From the NCBI GenBank assembly GCA_963802205.1, contig CAWDHW010000004.1, forward strand, positions 1-64,000: a DNA stretch of 64,000 nucleotides, given 5' to 3'. Positions 35,818 to 44,700 of this stretch are shown here, in pieces. Numbering within the stretch: position 1 is the stretch's first letter; each line of letters starts with the position of its first letter. The notes beneath the pieces are model-generated. The model did no database searches. It was not told the DNA's origin and was given only the letters and a program-made list of their open reading frames with translations. The translations under genes and the position numbers were made by a program. Source of the stretch: DYRB01 sp963802205 (GTDB taxonomy: Bacteria; Pseudomonadota; Gammaproteobacteria; Chromatiales; Chromatiaceae).

Positions 35818-36342
35818 TTAGTCACCAGCGAACGGGACGACGGAGGAGATGCGGAAATCCTTCTTACTCTCCCCGACCTTCCCGGTACCGTGCTTGGCTA
35901 GGATCTCTTTCTCTAGCCTAGTGAGGTTTCTCTTTCTCTTGTCAAGATCAGCTAGGACAACAGAAAGTTCGGAGGCAAGTTCGTCAATTGTGCTTGCTGG
36001 TTTCTTGGCCTGAGCGGCATAGGCGGCGGGACCGGTTTTGCATGCGGCTCGGGCATCTTCGGCCGAGACGAAGTCGAATCCGCTGGCTGTGGTGCTGCTG
36101 AAATCGCCAGCCTTCACCATGGCGTCGAAATTGCCGTTCTCGGTGTACGCGTCGGTGATGCACTTCAAAATCCGCGCCTTTTCGACCCCCGTGGCGTGCG
36201 GCTGCTTGCCGCAGATGTCGAAAATGGTCTCGTTGTTGTCACCCCAGCAGCCGCTCGCGCCGCATTGCTTCTTTGCATGCATCTCGGAGTTGAATTTGTC
36301 CCGGCACTGCTCCCAGGTCACAGCTACGATTGCGCGGTTCAT
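35818..36342 (-). CDS. Uncharacterised cysteine-containing protein
   Basis: About 174 residues from ATG 36342 (an in-frame GTG/ATG slightly upstream at 36372 is possible). No family recognised. The N-terminal 100 residues hold several Cys in a loose pattern (QCRDKF, KKQCGASGCWGDN, FDICGKQ, ILKCITD, RAACKTG), suggesting disulfides or a metal site. The C-terminal part is a basic coiled-coil-like helix (SELSVVLADLDKRKRNLTRL). No signal peptide is clear. It is convergent with the XRE gene and lies in the scar region between repeat copies, so it is probably part of acquired DNA. Confidence 0.5.
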   Translation of the reverse strand: MNRAIVAVTWEQCRDKFNSEMHAKKQCGASGCWGDNNETIFDICGKQPHATGVEKARILKCITDAYTENGNFDAMVKAGDFSSTTASGFDFVSAEDARAACKTGPAAYAAQAKKPASTIDELASELSVVLADLDKRKRNLTRLEKEILAKHGTGKVGESKKDFRISSVVPFAGD

Positions 36343-36426
36343 CTGTGGATTCGATCTTAGTTGGACCAGCACTTGACAGAAGGGATGGGAAACCCAACCG
36401 CACGGTGCCTGAGGTCAGGGGGGGCA

Positions 36427-36488
36427 TAGCATCGAAGGAAAGTGCTCTGCAAGGGCACAGTGCGCGCCGATGGGTGTGAGCCGACGGG
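36427..36488 (+). repeat. Dispersed repeat B, copy 2
   Basis: Blocks TAGCATCGAAGGAA, GCAAGGGCACAGTGC and GCCGACGGGG match copy 1 at 20523-20582 with scattered differences. It is intergenic between two accessory genes. Confidence 0.6.
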
Positions 36489-36613
36489 GTTTATTCGATC
36501 CGAAGAACTCAAACCCAGCGGAAAGTGCGCGGTGTTCCGAGGGTGACTTCCTCAGCGCTTCCCCAGAACCCATAGCCCAGAAGCCTAGAGCTTTGAGCCT
36601 AAGGCCGAGAAGG

Positions 36614-37060
36614 CTATCGGCACGTCCAGCCCCACAGGAGACCCTGATGGAAGGCGCGGATGTCGGCCTCATCGGCCTGACCTTCTGCTTTGAGTAACTT
36701 CAGCATTCCCAGGGCCTTGGGGTTCTTGTCCCGTGCGGCCTCATGAAACCAGGCTATGGCCAGGACCTGATCTCGCTCAATGCCGCGTCCAAACGAGTAG
36801 ATTTGACCAAGTTGGAACGCGGCGTCGCTATCCCCTAGCTTGGCGGCCTTGCAGTACAGGCGCATGGCACGGCCCGTATCCTGCTCCACCCCGACTGCGT
36901 GCTCGTAGCGATACGCCCAATCGGACAATGCCTTGGTGTCGTTGGACACCAGGATATCCTCAACGCTCGGCACGCGTTCAGTCGCGGCCGATATGGGCAT
37001 CGGCCCTGCGAGTAATGCCGCGGCGACTACCAGGGGCAAAGCGGGAATTCGGAGAAGCAT
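36614..37060 (-). CDS. Exported Sel1-repeat protein
   Basis: A 148-residue secreted protein. ATG 37060 opens a signal peptide (LLRIPALPLVVAAALLAGPM, cleavage near ISAA). Two Sel1-like TPR repeats follow: a first around ALSDWAYRYEHAVGVEQD-TGRAM and a clear second GDSDAAFQLGQIYSFGRGIE with AIAWFHEAA. Sel1 repeats mediate protein contacts. It is shorter than most family members and has no enzymatic domain. No operon partner on this strand. Confidence 0.75.
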   Translation of the reverse strand: MLLRIPALPLVVAAALLAGPMPISAATERVPSVEDILVSNDTKALSDWAYRYEHAVGVEQDTGRAMRLYCKAAKLGDSDAAFQLGQIYSFGRGIERDQVLAIAWFHEAARDKNPKALGMLKLLKAEGQADEADIRAFHQGLLWGWTCR

Positions 37061-37414
37061 AGTATTTCCTACCAGGGGAGTCGTTGGGATAGACGTGGAA
37101 TTCGGGCAACAGAATACGGAACTCATAGCTACGGCGAGTGGCCCCTGTCCGTTGGGCTGCTGCCTTGAAACTCGGCGAAATACCGGATGTCAGCACTGGG
37201 TCGATTACGGACCTTCCCGCCCTGTCTCGCACGGCGCCGCAATGTGACGAAGGTAGCCGGTGGCGAGGTGGGTGAATGTTAGAAATTCGTGACGAAAAAT
37301 TGTTGGAGACAACACCTGGCGAGGCGGTGTAGGAGGCCCGGAACCACAGGACGAACGGTCATGCCCAGGCCCGGCCAGCCAAGCGGCTGACGGGGCGCTC
37401 GCTCCTGGCCGGTC
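37061..37414. other. Intergenic stretch with repeat A
   Basis: About 350 bp between the Sel1 gene and the convergent-side end of the ROK kinase. The only recognised content is repeat A at 37233-37317; no gene is visible. Confidence 0.5.
37233..37317 (+). repeat. Dispersed repeat A, copy 2
   Basis: CAATGTGACGAAGG, GAGGTGGGTGAATG and ATTCGTGACGAAAAATTGTT occur in the same order and spacing as the copy at 7815-7897. Intergenic. Confidence 0.6.
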
Positions 37415-38317
37415 TCAGGGCTGGATTGGCCACAGCCAGGCCGCCCCGCGCACGCCGCTGGAGTCGCCGTGGCGGGGCGGGACCAGGCGGGTGGCCACGC
37501 CGTCGCTGAAGAGGTAGCGCCCGAGGAGCTTGGGGACCGTCGTGTAGAGGTGGGCGAGGTTGGACAGCCCGCCGCCCAGGACTATGACCTCCGGGTCCAG
37601 GACGTTGATGACGCTGGCCAGGCCCCGGGCCAGGCGGTCGGCGTGGCGGGCCAGGGTGGCGTTGGCAGCGGCATCGCCGGTCTGAGCCGCAGCGGCGATG
37701 TCGCGGGCGTTGAGGTGGCGGCCGGTGGCGCGGGTGAAGTCTGCCGCCAGGCCCGGGCCTGAGACGAAGGTCTCGATGCACCCGTGTTTACCGCAGTAGC
37801 AGGCGGGACCGGGGATCTCGTCGGCGTTCGGCCAGGGCAGGGGGTTGTGGCCCCATTCGCCGGCGATGGCGTTGGGCCCGGCCAGCAGGCGCCCGTCGAT
37901 GACGACGCCGGCCCCGGTCCCGGTGCCGATGATGACGCCGAAGACGCTGCGCGCCCCTGCCGCGGCCCCGTCGATGGCCTCGGACAGGGCGAAGCAGTCG
38001 GCGTCGTTGGCCAGCCGAACAGCGCGCCCCAGGGCCGATGCCAGGTCGCGGTCCAGGGGGCGGTCATTGAGCCAGGTGGAGTTGGCGTTGCGCATCCGTC
38101 CGGTGAAGGGCGACAGGGCGCCGGGGGTGCCGACGCCGATGCTGCCGCGGGTGGCGGTCTCGGTCTCCAGTGCGGCGACCAGATCGACGATGGCTCGGAG
38201 TGTTGCGGGGTAGTCGTCGCGGGGTGTGTCGATGCGCCGCCGGGCCAGGGTGGCACCGGCGGCGTCCAGTGCGATGGCCTCGATCTTGGTCCCGCCCAGA
38301 TCGATACCGATGCGCAC
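37415..38317 (-). CDS. mak: ROK-family sugar kinase (fructokinase-like)
   Basis: A 300-residue ROK kinase that phosphorylates a hexose with ATP in the cytosol. MRIGIDLGGTKIEAIALD is the phosphate-1 motif, LANDADCFALSEA and VFGVIIGTGTGAGVVIDG form the sugar and ATP sites. The ROK zinc motif GEWGHN with CYCGKHGCIETF (Cys-x-Cys-x4-Cys) is intact. VIVLGGGLSN is the adenosine motif. These features fit Mak-type fructokinase best, though glucokinase activity cannot be excluded. It lies 15 bp after the dynamin-like gene on the same strand. Confidence 0.85.
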   Translation of the reverse strand: MRIGIDLGGTKIEAIALDAAGATLARRRIDTPRDDYPATLRAIVDLVAALETETATRGSIGVGTPGALSPFTGRMRNANSTWLNDRPLDRDLASALGRAVRLANDADCFALSEAIDGAAAGARSVFGVIIGTGTGAGVVIDGRLLAGPNAIAGEWGHNPLPWPNADEIPGPACYCGKHGCIETFVSGPGLAADFTRATGRHLNARDIAAAAQTGDAAANATLARHADRLARGLASVINVLDPEVIVLGGGLSNLAHLYTTVPKLLGRYLFSDGVATRLVPPRHGDSSGVRGAAWLWPIQP

Positions 38318-38332
38318 GCCGCGCGCTCCGTG

Positions 38333-39838
38333 CTATGCCTGCAACTGGGCTGGCGGCTGAGGGGCCGGTTTGGCCGTCTCGCCGGTGGGGGCGGGCCGCC
38401 GACCGGAGGGGTTGGTGAAACCGTCGTTCAGGGTCTGGACGTACTTGTCGCAGTCCTGATGGATCTGCTCCAGGCGTTTGCGCGCCCCCCGGCCCCAGCC
38501 GGCCACGGAGGCGGCGAAAACGGAGCGCAGGTTGCCGGTGTTGGTGCGGAACGCGGCGACCAGGTCGCCGCGCACCCCCTGTTCCTCGGCGGCACGCTTG
38601 CGCACCCAGGGCAGGACCGTGAGGGCTGTCAGGCGACGGATCCCGAAGTGGGCGCCGATGCCGATGGCCACCAGGAGGCCGGCGAGGATTTGTGGGCCGT
38701 AACGGACCGTCTTGAGGGACTCGAGCCATTCGGGCTCGTAGGACAGGCCCTTCCAGTGCCCGCTGCTGATGCTCCAATACTCGAACAGCGCCAGCAGCAG
38801 GCCAAAGACGATGGCATCCAGGATCAGGGTGCGGCGGCGCCAGCGCCTAACCGCCTCGCTCAGGATGGGGACGATGCGCTCGCGGATGTCCTTGGCGGTC
38901 TTGTCCAGGGTGGCGACGATGCGGTAGGCGCGCTCGACCTCGACACCCTCCATGCGCCCGTGGATATCCGCCAGGTCGGCATCGCGCTTACCCTCGAAGC
39001 GCTTGCGCTTGGCCTCGTCGTCGATGGTGTTGGCCACGTCCGGGCTGTAGATGGTATAGAAACGCCCGGCGGTCAGGCCATGCAGGCCGAGGGCCCGCTG
39101 CCAGGCGGCGACCACATCCTCGGGGTTGTCCTCCCGGGCGGTGGCATCGATCTGGTTGAGCACATAGAGGAACTTGCCCGAGTCGGCGCGGTTCATGGAC
39201 CCGCCCACCAGGTGCTGGAGGGTGTCGCGCATGGCCCCGGGTTCCGGGTGGCGGGCGTCGAAGAAGACCAGCACCAGGTCGGAGAGGTCGATGATGTGAT
39301 CGACGATCCGCAGGGTTGCGTCGCGTTGGGCGTCGGCGTCGAATCCGGGGGAATCGATCAGGATGCGCCCGCGCAACCGCTGGCTGGGGGAGACCTTGAG
39401 CTGGAGATAGGCGTCGATGCGCTCGCCCTCGCCCCCCGCCACGCTCTCGATGTCCTTGGAGATCTGGTAGAGGGGTAGGCGCGGGTCGGAGTTCAGCGCA
39501 ACGCCGGGCAGGGCGTGTTCGGTGGCGCCCTGGCTGTAGCAGATGACCGTGAAGCGATCGTCCACCGCCTGATTGCCGGTGCGTTGCAGGGGTTGACCGA
39601 GGAAGTGGTTGATGAAGGTCGATTTCCCGGCCGAGAAGGTGCCCAGGATCGAGATCAGGGGCCACCACGGGATCTGCGTGGTGAAGGACTGGTCTCGGCC
39701 GAGGAGCCCCATGCCCTGAGCGACCCGGTCGAGCTTGCGGAAGCCCTTGACAGCATCGAGGAGGACCGGATTTTCCTGTTCGAGGTGGTCCTCGAGTTGT
39801 TTCAGACGCTGCTCGATGATGTCTTCCGTTGCGCTCAT
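38333..39838 (-). CDS. Bacterial dynamin-family GTPase
   Basis: A 501-residue large GTPase from ATG 39838 (MSATEDIIEQRL). G1 ILGTFSAGKSTFINHFLG, switch region DRFTVICY, G3 LIDSPGFDADAQ and G4 YVLNQIDAT are all present, and an N-terminal helix (LEDHLEQENPVLLDAVKGF) precedes them. Two adjacent hydrophobic segments (LILDAIVFGLLLALFEYW and ILAGLLVAIGIGAHFGI) in the C-terminal half would insert in the membrane, as in bacterial dynamin-like proteins. A Pro-rich tail follows. Likely membrane remodelling or protection. It precedes the ROK kinase gene. Confidence 0.82.
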   Translation of the reverse strand: MSATEDIIEQRLKQLEDHLEQENPVLLDAVKGFRKLDRVAQGMGLLGRDQSFTTQIPWWPLISILGTFSAGKSTFINHFLGQPLQRTGNQAVDDRFTVICYSQGATEHALPGVALNSDPRLPLYQISKDIESVAGGEGERIDAYLQLKVSPSQRLRGRILIDSPGFDADAQRDATLRIVDHIIDLSDLVLVFFDARHPEPGAMRDTLQHLVGGSMNRADSGKFLYVLNQIDATAREDNPEDVVAAWQRALGLHGLTAGRFYTIYSPDVANTIDDEAKRKRFEGKRDADLADIHGRMEGVEVERAYRIVATLDKTAKDIRERIVPILSEAVRRWRRRTLILDAIVFGLLLALFEYWSISSGHWKGLSYEPEWLESLKTVRYGPQILAGLLVAIGIGAHFGIRRLTALTVLPWVRKRAAEEQGVRGDLVAAFRTNTGNLRSVFAASVAGWGRGARKRLEQIHQDCDKYVQTLNDGFTNPSGRRPAPTGETAKPAPQPPAQLQA

Positions 39839-40492
39839 GACGAGTCCTCGCGCCCCTGCCGGGCCTTGGGCCCCGGGGTCGCCGGTGGGTGAATCTGGAA
39901 CCGAAGGTGGGCCCGCCGCTGCGGCCGTAGCCATGGCGGCGGCGAGCGGCGCGGATGTTATCCGGTTCGGGGGTGGGGCGGTAGCCCGATGCGGCCCTTG
40001 TGCTGCACAGGTTCGCCTGCGGTTGCACCTTGAAAGTCATCTACCCGGGGGCGTCCGGGCAGGGTATGATGCGGGTCCATTCGGGGGTGGGCGACTGTTA
40101 CCTTTTCAACGGCTTAAGACCTGGCGGCGGCCTATTGACGGGTCCTGGGCAGGCCGCGGGGATGCGTTCTAGGCATATGATTTAACAGTGTTATTCTTCG
40201 CGGACCCTTGTAATCGGCAGGGCATTTGGCGATACTGCCAGGCGCAGAACCATAACAACAGACCAAATAACAACGAGATCCATGTGGGGAACCTTGCGGC
40301 CAGCGACTGCCGGCTTCCGGGAGCCGCTGAGGTTCCTTTTCTGGCCCAGCCGGGCCCCCTAGCAGTCGCCTTGGTAATCCACAAATGTCGCGGTCGACGC
40401 CAGGTTGACGGGTCCAGCCAGACCCCGACCGGGGCTTGTGGCCACCGCAGATTCATTGTCAGATCTTCATTCATACTCGGGTAACCAGACTC
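39839..40492. other. Long divergent intergenic region
   Basis: About 650 bp between the dynamin-like gene and the RND adaptor, transcribed away from each other. It must hold both promoters. No confident -35/-10 pair, regulator site, RNA gene or small coding gene could be recognised, although the size leaves room for regulation of the efflux pair. Confidence 0.4.
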
Positions 40493-41680
40493 ATGGCAAA
40501 GACCTTTGATCGTGCCTCTGTCGCCTCGGCGCTTCTGTGCGCCGTTGGTGTCGCCCTCGCGGCCCCTGCTGTCCAGGCCCAAGGCGAGCCCTTCGTGGTC
40601 AAGCAGGCCACCGAGGCCCCGACGGTATCCGTGGGCGGCACGGTCATCCCCTACAAGGAGGTCACCCTAGCCGCGCAGTTGCCAGGGCGGGTGAGCTATC
40701 TGGCGGGCATCGAGGGCGACTCCTTCAAGTCGGGGACCCTGATCGTGGCCCTGGACGATACGGAGCTTCTGGCCAACCGCCGTGCCCTGCTGGCGCAGAT
40801 GGCGAGCGCCGACGCCCAGTTGCGCAACGCCAGCGTGCAGTACAACCGCGAGATCTTCTCGCCGCGCTCGCGCACGCCCCCGGGCGGCATGGGCATGCCC
40901 AACCTGTTCGATCAGATGTTCACCCGGCCCATGGAGAGCTTTACCGGGGAGCGCTCCCAGGGTGCCGAGTTGAACGCCGACCTCTACGCCTCCGGGACCC
41001 AGATCCAGGAGGCTCGCAACGGCATGTTGCGTCTCCAGGCCGAGTTGCAGGCGCTGGATGCCAAGCTGCGCGACGCCCGCAGCATTGCCCCCTTCGACGG
41101 CGTGGTGGTGAAGAAATTCGTCGAGGTTGGCGACACCGTCCAGCCCGGCCAACCCATGCTGGGCTTTGCCGACATCGAGTTCCTGCAGGTGGACGTAGAC
41201 GTCCCGGCCCGGCTGCGCCAGGGTCTGAGCGAGGGCATGATGCTGTATGCCGAACTGGACGTGAACCACCGCCGGGTCCCGATCCGGGTGGCTCAGATCT
41301 ACCCCATGGCGGACGCACAGCGCCACACGGTCAAGGTCAAGTTCGACCTGCCCCAGGGGGTCTCGTCCCCTGGGGCCTATGCCAAGGTGATGGTGCCGGA
41401 TTCGACGGCGCCTGAGCGCGCCAACCCCGTCATCCCGCAGTCCGCGGTGCGGTACAACGGCAGCCTCCCCGGGGTCTACGTTCTGGATGCCAACGGCACG
41501 GCGCAGCTGCGCCTGGTGCGCCTCGGCGAGCCCATGCCCAACGGGATGGTCACGGTGTTGGGCGGCTTGCAGCTCAACGAGCGGGTCATCAACGACCCGG
41601 GCCCGAATGTCACCTCCGGCTGGTCGACCCAAGCGCCCCCGGGGGTCGCCACCCGCTCCCGCGCCTCTACCGCCGACTAG
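40493..41680 (+). CDS. RND efflux periplasmic adaptor (membrane fusion protein)
   Basis: A 395-residue HlyD-family adaptor linking an RND pump to an outer-membrane channel. ATG 40493 gives a signal peptide (ASALLCAVGVALAAPAVQAQ region). SVGGTVIPYKEVTLAAQLPGRV opens the lipoyl half-motif, LDDTELLANRRALLAQMASADAQ the alpha hairpin, and SIAPFDGVVVKKFVEVGDTV the second lipoyl half. VPQSAV-like VIPQSAVRYNG closes the membrane-proximal domain. An unusual Pro/Gly/Met-rich insert (SRTPPGGMGMPNLFDQMF) interrupts the hairpin. It is followed 95 bp later by the permease; no outer-membrane factor gene is nearby. Confidence 0.88.
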   Translation: MAKTFDRASVASALLCAVGVALAAPAVQAQGEPFVVKQATEAPTVSVGGTVIPYKEVTLAAQLPGRVSYLAGIEGDSFKSGTLIVALDDTELLANRRALLAQMASADAQLRNASVQYNREIFSPRSRTPPGGMGMPNLFDQMFTRPMESFTGERSQGAELNADLYASGTQIQEARNGMLRLQAELQALDAKLRDARSIAPFDGVVVKKFVEVGDTVQPGQPMLGFADIEFLQVDVDVPARLRQGLSEGMMLYAELDVNHRRVPIRVAQIYPMADAQRHTVKVKFDLPQGVSSPGAYAKVMVPDSTAPERANPVIPQSAVRYNGSLPGVYVLDANGTAQLRLVRLGEPMPNGMVTVLGGLQLNERVINDPGPNVTSGWSTQAPPGVATRSRASTAD

Positions 41681-41775
41681 CCCCCAACGCAATCGTTGAG
41701 CCCCCATCATGAGCTGGGCCCGGCCTGTGCCGGGCCCTCTCTCATGACGTATCCACCGGATCGGTCCATCGAATC

Positions 41776-44700
41776 ATGAGCCAAGACGACAGCCTGACCT
41801 CGCCCGGCGCCGGCGTACCTCCCTACACGGACGAGAGTCTGGGGATTGCCGGGCGCACCGCCCGCTTCTTTATCCGCTCGCCCCTCTCGCCACTGTTTTA
41901 CATGGCGATGCTGATGATGGGCCTGCTCGGGTTGGTGGCGACGCCGCGGCAGGAGGACCCGCAGATCTCCGTGCCCATGATCGACATCATGGTCATGTAT
42001 CCAGGGGCATCGGCTCAGCAGGTCTCCAATATCGCCATTCAGCCGCTGGAGCGGATGATCAGCGAGATCCCCGGGGTGAAGCACGTCTACTCCGCCTCCC
42101 AGCGCGGTCAGGGGATCGTGACCATCGAGTTCGATGTCGGTCAGCAGATGGGCCCCTCCCTGGTCAAGGTGAACGACAAGCTCGCCTCGAACATGGACAA
42201 GATTCCGCCCGGGGTCATGCCGCCCCTGGTGCAAAGCAAGGGCATCGACGATGTGCCCATCGTCACCCTGACCCTCTGGTCCAAGGACCTGGACAACAAC
42301 GGAATGCCCGACGTGGACGACGGCCAGTTGCGCCTCTTGGCCCAGGACGTCCTGCAGGCCCTCAAGGAGGTCAAGGACACCGGCAATGCCTTCATCGTCG
42401 GCGGGCGCCGCGAACAGGTCACCGTCGATGTCCTGCCCGAGCGCCTGGCCGGCTATCAGATCAGCCTCGATCAGGTCGCCCAGACCCTGCAAACCGCCAA
42501 CTCCGAGACCACCGCCGGGGGCGTGGAGTCCAGCGGGGCCCACTTCTCGGTGACCACCGGGTCCTTCCTCAAGGGCATAGACCAGATCGGCCGGCTGGTG
42601 GTGGGGACCCACGGCGACGCCCCGGTCTACATCAGCGACGTGGCCATCGTCAGTCAGGGCCCGGAGGATGCCAAGCAATTGGTCGCCTTCTACACGGGCC
42701 CGGGGCTGCATGACGACCAGGCCAAGGCCGAGGGCGTTCCGGCGGTCACCATTGCCCTGGCCAAGAAGGAACTGACCAACGGCGTGACCGTCGCCAACGC
42801 CATCATCGACAAGGTGGAAGAACTCAGAGGTGGGCGCATCCCCAGCAATGTCGAGGTCAGCATCACCCGCAACTACGGCCAGTCCGCCAACGAGAAGGTC
42901 AGCGAGCTGATCTTCAAGCTGTTCGTGGCCACCGGCTGGGTCTTCCTGCTGGTGTGGGGCGCGTTCCGTGCGCTGCGCCCCGCCATCGTGGTCATGCTGG
43001 TCATTCCCGTGGTCCTGCTGATGACCATCTTCGCGGCCTGGGTGATGAAATACACCATCGACCGCGTCAGCCTCTTCGCCCTGATCTTCTCCATCGGCAT
43101 CCTGGTGGACGACGCCATCGTGGTGGTGGAGAACATCTACCGGCGCTGGCTCGAGGTTGGCCGTACCGACGACGAAACCGCGGTGGACGCGGTGCGCGAG
43201 GTGGGCAACCCGACCATCCTGGCGACCTTCACCGTGGTCGCCGCCCTGCTCCCCATGGGCTTCGTCAGCGGCATGATGGGCCCCTACATGGAGCCGATCC
43301 CGGCCTTGGGCTCGGTGGCCATGGCCATTTCCCTGTTCGCCGCCTTCGTCTTCACGCCCTATCTCGCCGTCTCCAAGTGGCTGCGCCCCTCCATGAGCTA
43401 CCTGGAGACCGCGGAGAAGCGCGAGCATCACGAGGCGGAAAAACTCGAAAAGGTCTTCCGCAAGGTCCTCTCGCCGCTGATCGAGAGTTCAAGCAAGCGC
43501 CTCATCTTCCGCGCCGTGCTGTGGGGGACCTTCCTCTTTACCTGTGCCTTCTTCTACTTCAAGTGGGTCCCGGTGAAGATGCTGCCGCTGGACAACAAGC
43601 CGGAGTTCTCGGTGGTGCTCGACATGCCCGAGGGCACGGCCCTGCCGGTCACCGCCAACCTGGCCCACCGCATGGCGGAGAAGCTGCGTACCATGCCCGA
43701 GGTCACCGCCATCCAGCTCTATGCCGGGACGGCACGCCCCTTCGATTTCAACGGTATGGTGCGGCACTACTATCTGCGCTCCGATCCCTGGCAGGGGGAA
43801 CTCCAGGTCCAGTTGGTGCACAAGAAGAAACGGCACCGCTCCAGCCACGCCCTGGCGGTGGAGGCCCGCGAGATGCTCAAGGGCCTGACCGACGGCACCG
43901 GGGCCACGGTCTCGGTGGTGGAGATGCCCCCTGGGCCGCCGGTGCTCCAGTCCGTGGTGGCCGAGATCCATGGTCCGTCGGCCGAGGTCCGCCGTCAGTT
44001 CGCCCGCGATATGACGGAGTTCTTCCGCAAGGCCGAGAGCAACCGCGACGTGGACAACTATCTGCGCGACGCCTACGACTACTGGCGCTTCGATGTGGAT
44101 ACGGAGAAGGCGGTACGCCGCGGTATCTCGGTGGATGCCATCAACCGCAACCTCGGCATGGCCCTCGGCGGTGCCAAGCTCGGCGACGTCAAGCAGGCGA
44201 CCGGCCATGAGACGGTCAATATCGTCCTCCAGGTCCCCTTGGCGGAGCGCTCCCAGATCCAGCGTCTGGGCGACCTGCCCATCCAGTCCCCAGCGGGTAC
44301 TACGGTGCCGTTGCGGGAGCTTGGGACCTGGCAGCGGGTCCCGGAGGAGGACATCATCTACCGAAAGGACCTGCGCGCCGTGGAGTATGTGGTGGCGGAC
44401 GTGGGCGGTAACCTGGCCGCGCCTGTCTACTCCATGTTCCAGGTGGAGGACCTGATCCGCGACAGCGGTTACAAGGCCCCGGATGGGGTGGTTCCCGAGG
44501 GCTACTGGTTGGGTGCCCCGCCGAGCGACAAGGTGTCCACCTGGGAATGGGCGGGGGAGTGGACCGTCACTTTCGAGACCTTCCGCGACATGGGCGCCGC
44601 CTTCATGGTGGCCCTGGTCCTGATCTATATCCTGGTGGTATGGGAATTCGGCAACTTCCGCATTCCGCTGGTGATCATGGCCCCCATCCCGCTGACCCTG

